Source: CAYJAZ01 sp964370095
GTDB taxonomy: Bacteria > Desulfobacterota > Desulfovibrionia > Desulfovibrionales > Desulfovibrionaceae
Direction of reading: 5' to 3'
Length of the DNA: 6,802 bases
Assembly (NCBI GenBank): GCA_964370095.1
Contig: CAYJHJ010000090.1
Coordinates: forward strand, 1-6,802
The position numbers were made by a program, and so were the translations under genes. Shown here piece after piece: positions 6,631-6,802 of this stretch (positions are counted from its first letter, which is position 1; the number at the start of each line of letters is the position of its first letter). The notes under the pieces were generated by a model. It worked only from the letters and a program-made list of their open reading frames with translations. It did no database searches and had not been told where the DNA came from.

Positions 6631-6640
6631 AGATTGACAA
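6612..6640 (-). promoter_or_regulatory. Candidate htpX operon promoter
   Basis: On the minus strand, TTGTCA (6635-6640; 5 of 6 bases) is followed by a 17-bp spacer and TAATAT (6612-6617; 4 of 6). This would give a leader of about 75 nt before htpX. A second candidate is TTCACA (6571-6576) with an 18-bp spacer and TAATAT (6547-6552), but its leader would be only about 10 nt, barely including the ribosome site. AT richness makes chance matches easy, so this is tentative. Confidence 0.35.
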
Positions 6641-6708
6641 GTGTGGAAAGAGTGCAGAATTAAATTTGTTTGTATTTTCTATAAACTATTTAAATATAAG
6701 GTAAAAAT

Positions 6709-6802
6709 ATGGAAGAGTTCGTGTTTCCCCAGTGGCTTGATGACTATAGGCTTGATGATGCTTTCCGAGCAAATGCCTTTGAAACTGCTGATATAAAACA
6801 TA
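6709..6802 (+). CDS. 5' end of an unidentified gene (partial)
   Basis: An ATG at 6709-6711 opens a plus-strand frame that stays open for 31 codons to the window edge, beginning MEEFVFPQWLDDYRLDDAFR and continuing ANAFETADIKH. A ribosome site AAGG (6698-6701) lies 7 nt upstream, supporting this start. The segment is acidic and aromatic, without a signal peptide or membrane helix, so a cytoplasmic protein is likely. I do not recognise the family from this fragment. It is divergent from htpX and shares its 179-bp control region, so the two may be co-regulated. Confidence 0.7.
   Translation, partial: MEEFVFPQWLDDYRLDDAFRANAFETADIKH

Larger units (their letters stand above)
6530..6708. promoter_or_regulatory. 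Divergent promoter region between htpX and the 6709 gene
   Basis: This very AT-rich 179-bp stretch must drive htpX leftward and the next gene rightward. At 6634-6640 the sequence TTGACAA supplies a perfect plus-strand TTGACA (6634-6639) and, on the minus strand, TTGTCA (6635-6640). The two possible -35 boxes therefore overlap back to back. Other notable elements are the tandem ATATTAATA copies at 6612-6620 and 6622-6630 and three GTGTG/CACAC motifs (6570-6574, 6598-6602, 6641-6645). A plus-strand TATAAA (6680-6685) has no good -35 box, and CAGAAT (6655-6660) is only 15 bp from TTGACA, so the plus-strand start is uncertain. Confidence 0.5.

Overview
The window is AT-rich (roughly 35-38% GC by eye). 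It is tightly packed with ordinary bacterial chromosomal genes, nearly all on the minus strand. The best clue to the host is the small two-domain Lrp/AsnC-like protein at 5174-5647. It carries the THNYLR and NLPAxKLYKIKVDF signatures of a siroheme decarboxylase subunit, which points to the alternative heme pathway of sulfate reducers. Together with full-length PreP-type M16C peptidase, HtpX, ThiD and TVP38 genes, this suggests a low-GC member of the Desulfovibrionales/Desulfovibrionaceae. That assignment is inference from protein flavour, not a database result.

Layout from left to right: (1) 1-59, the last codons of an unidentified plus-strand gene. (2) 62-82, a short direct repeat. (3) 99-216, a minus-strand tRNA-Ala(GGC) with encoded CCA and its own rho-independent terminator. 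(4) 217-493, non-coding DNA with two good sigma70-type promoters pointing at the tRNA, plus a dyad. (5) 494-3457, an M16C metallopeptidase. (6) 3488-4159, a TVP38/TMEM64 membrane protein. (7) 4160-4322, a non-coding gap. (8) 4323-5141, thiD. (9) 5174-5647, the siroheme decarboxylase subunit (probably ahbA). (10) 5675-6529, htpX. (11) 6530-6708, a divergent promoter region. (12) From 6709, the first 31 codons of an unidentified plus-strand gene.

Transcription on the minus strand runs htpX, ahbA, thiD, then after a 163-bp gap the TVP38 gene and the M16C peptidase gene. Gaps of 27, 32 and 30 bp make htpX-ahbA-thiD one likely operon and TVP38-M16C another, or a distal part of the same one. The set mixes membrane protein quality control (HtpX), heme precursor processing (AhbA), thiamin pyrimidine phosphorylation (ThiD), an envelope membrane protein, and clearance of peptides (M16C). 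These roles do not form one obvious pathway.

I see no convincing new defence system, CRISPR array, transposon or riboswitch. The points most worth a second look are the tRNA-Ala 3' junction, where an unknown gene end and a TGGGTCAT repeat might mark an integrated element; the tandem tRNA promoters; the placement of ahbA between htpX and thiD; and the divergent control region with tandem ATATTAATA palindromes beside an unidentified gene.
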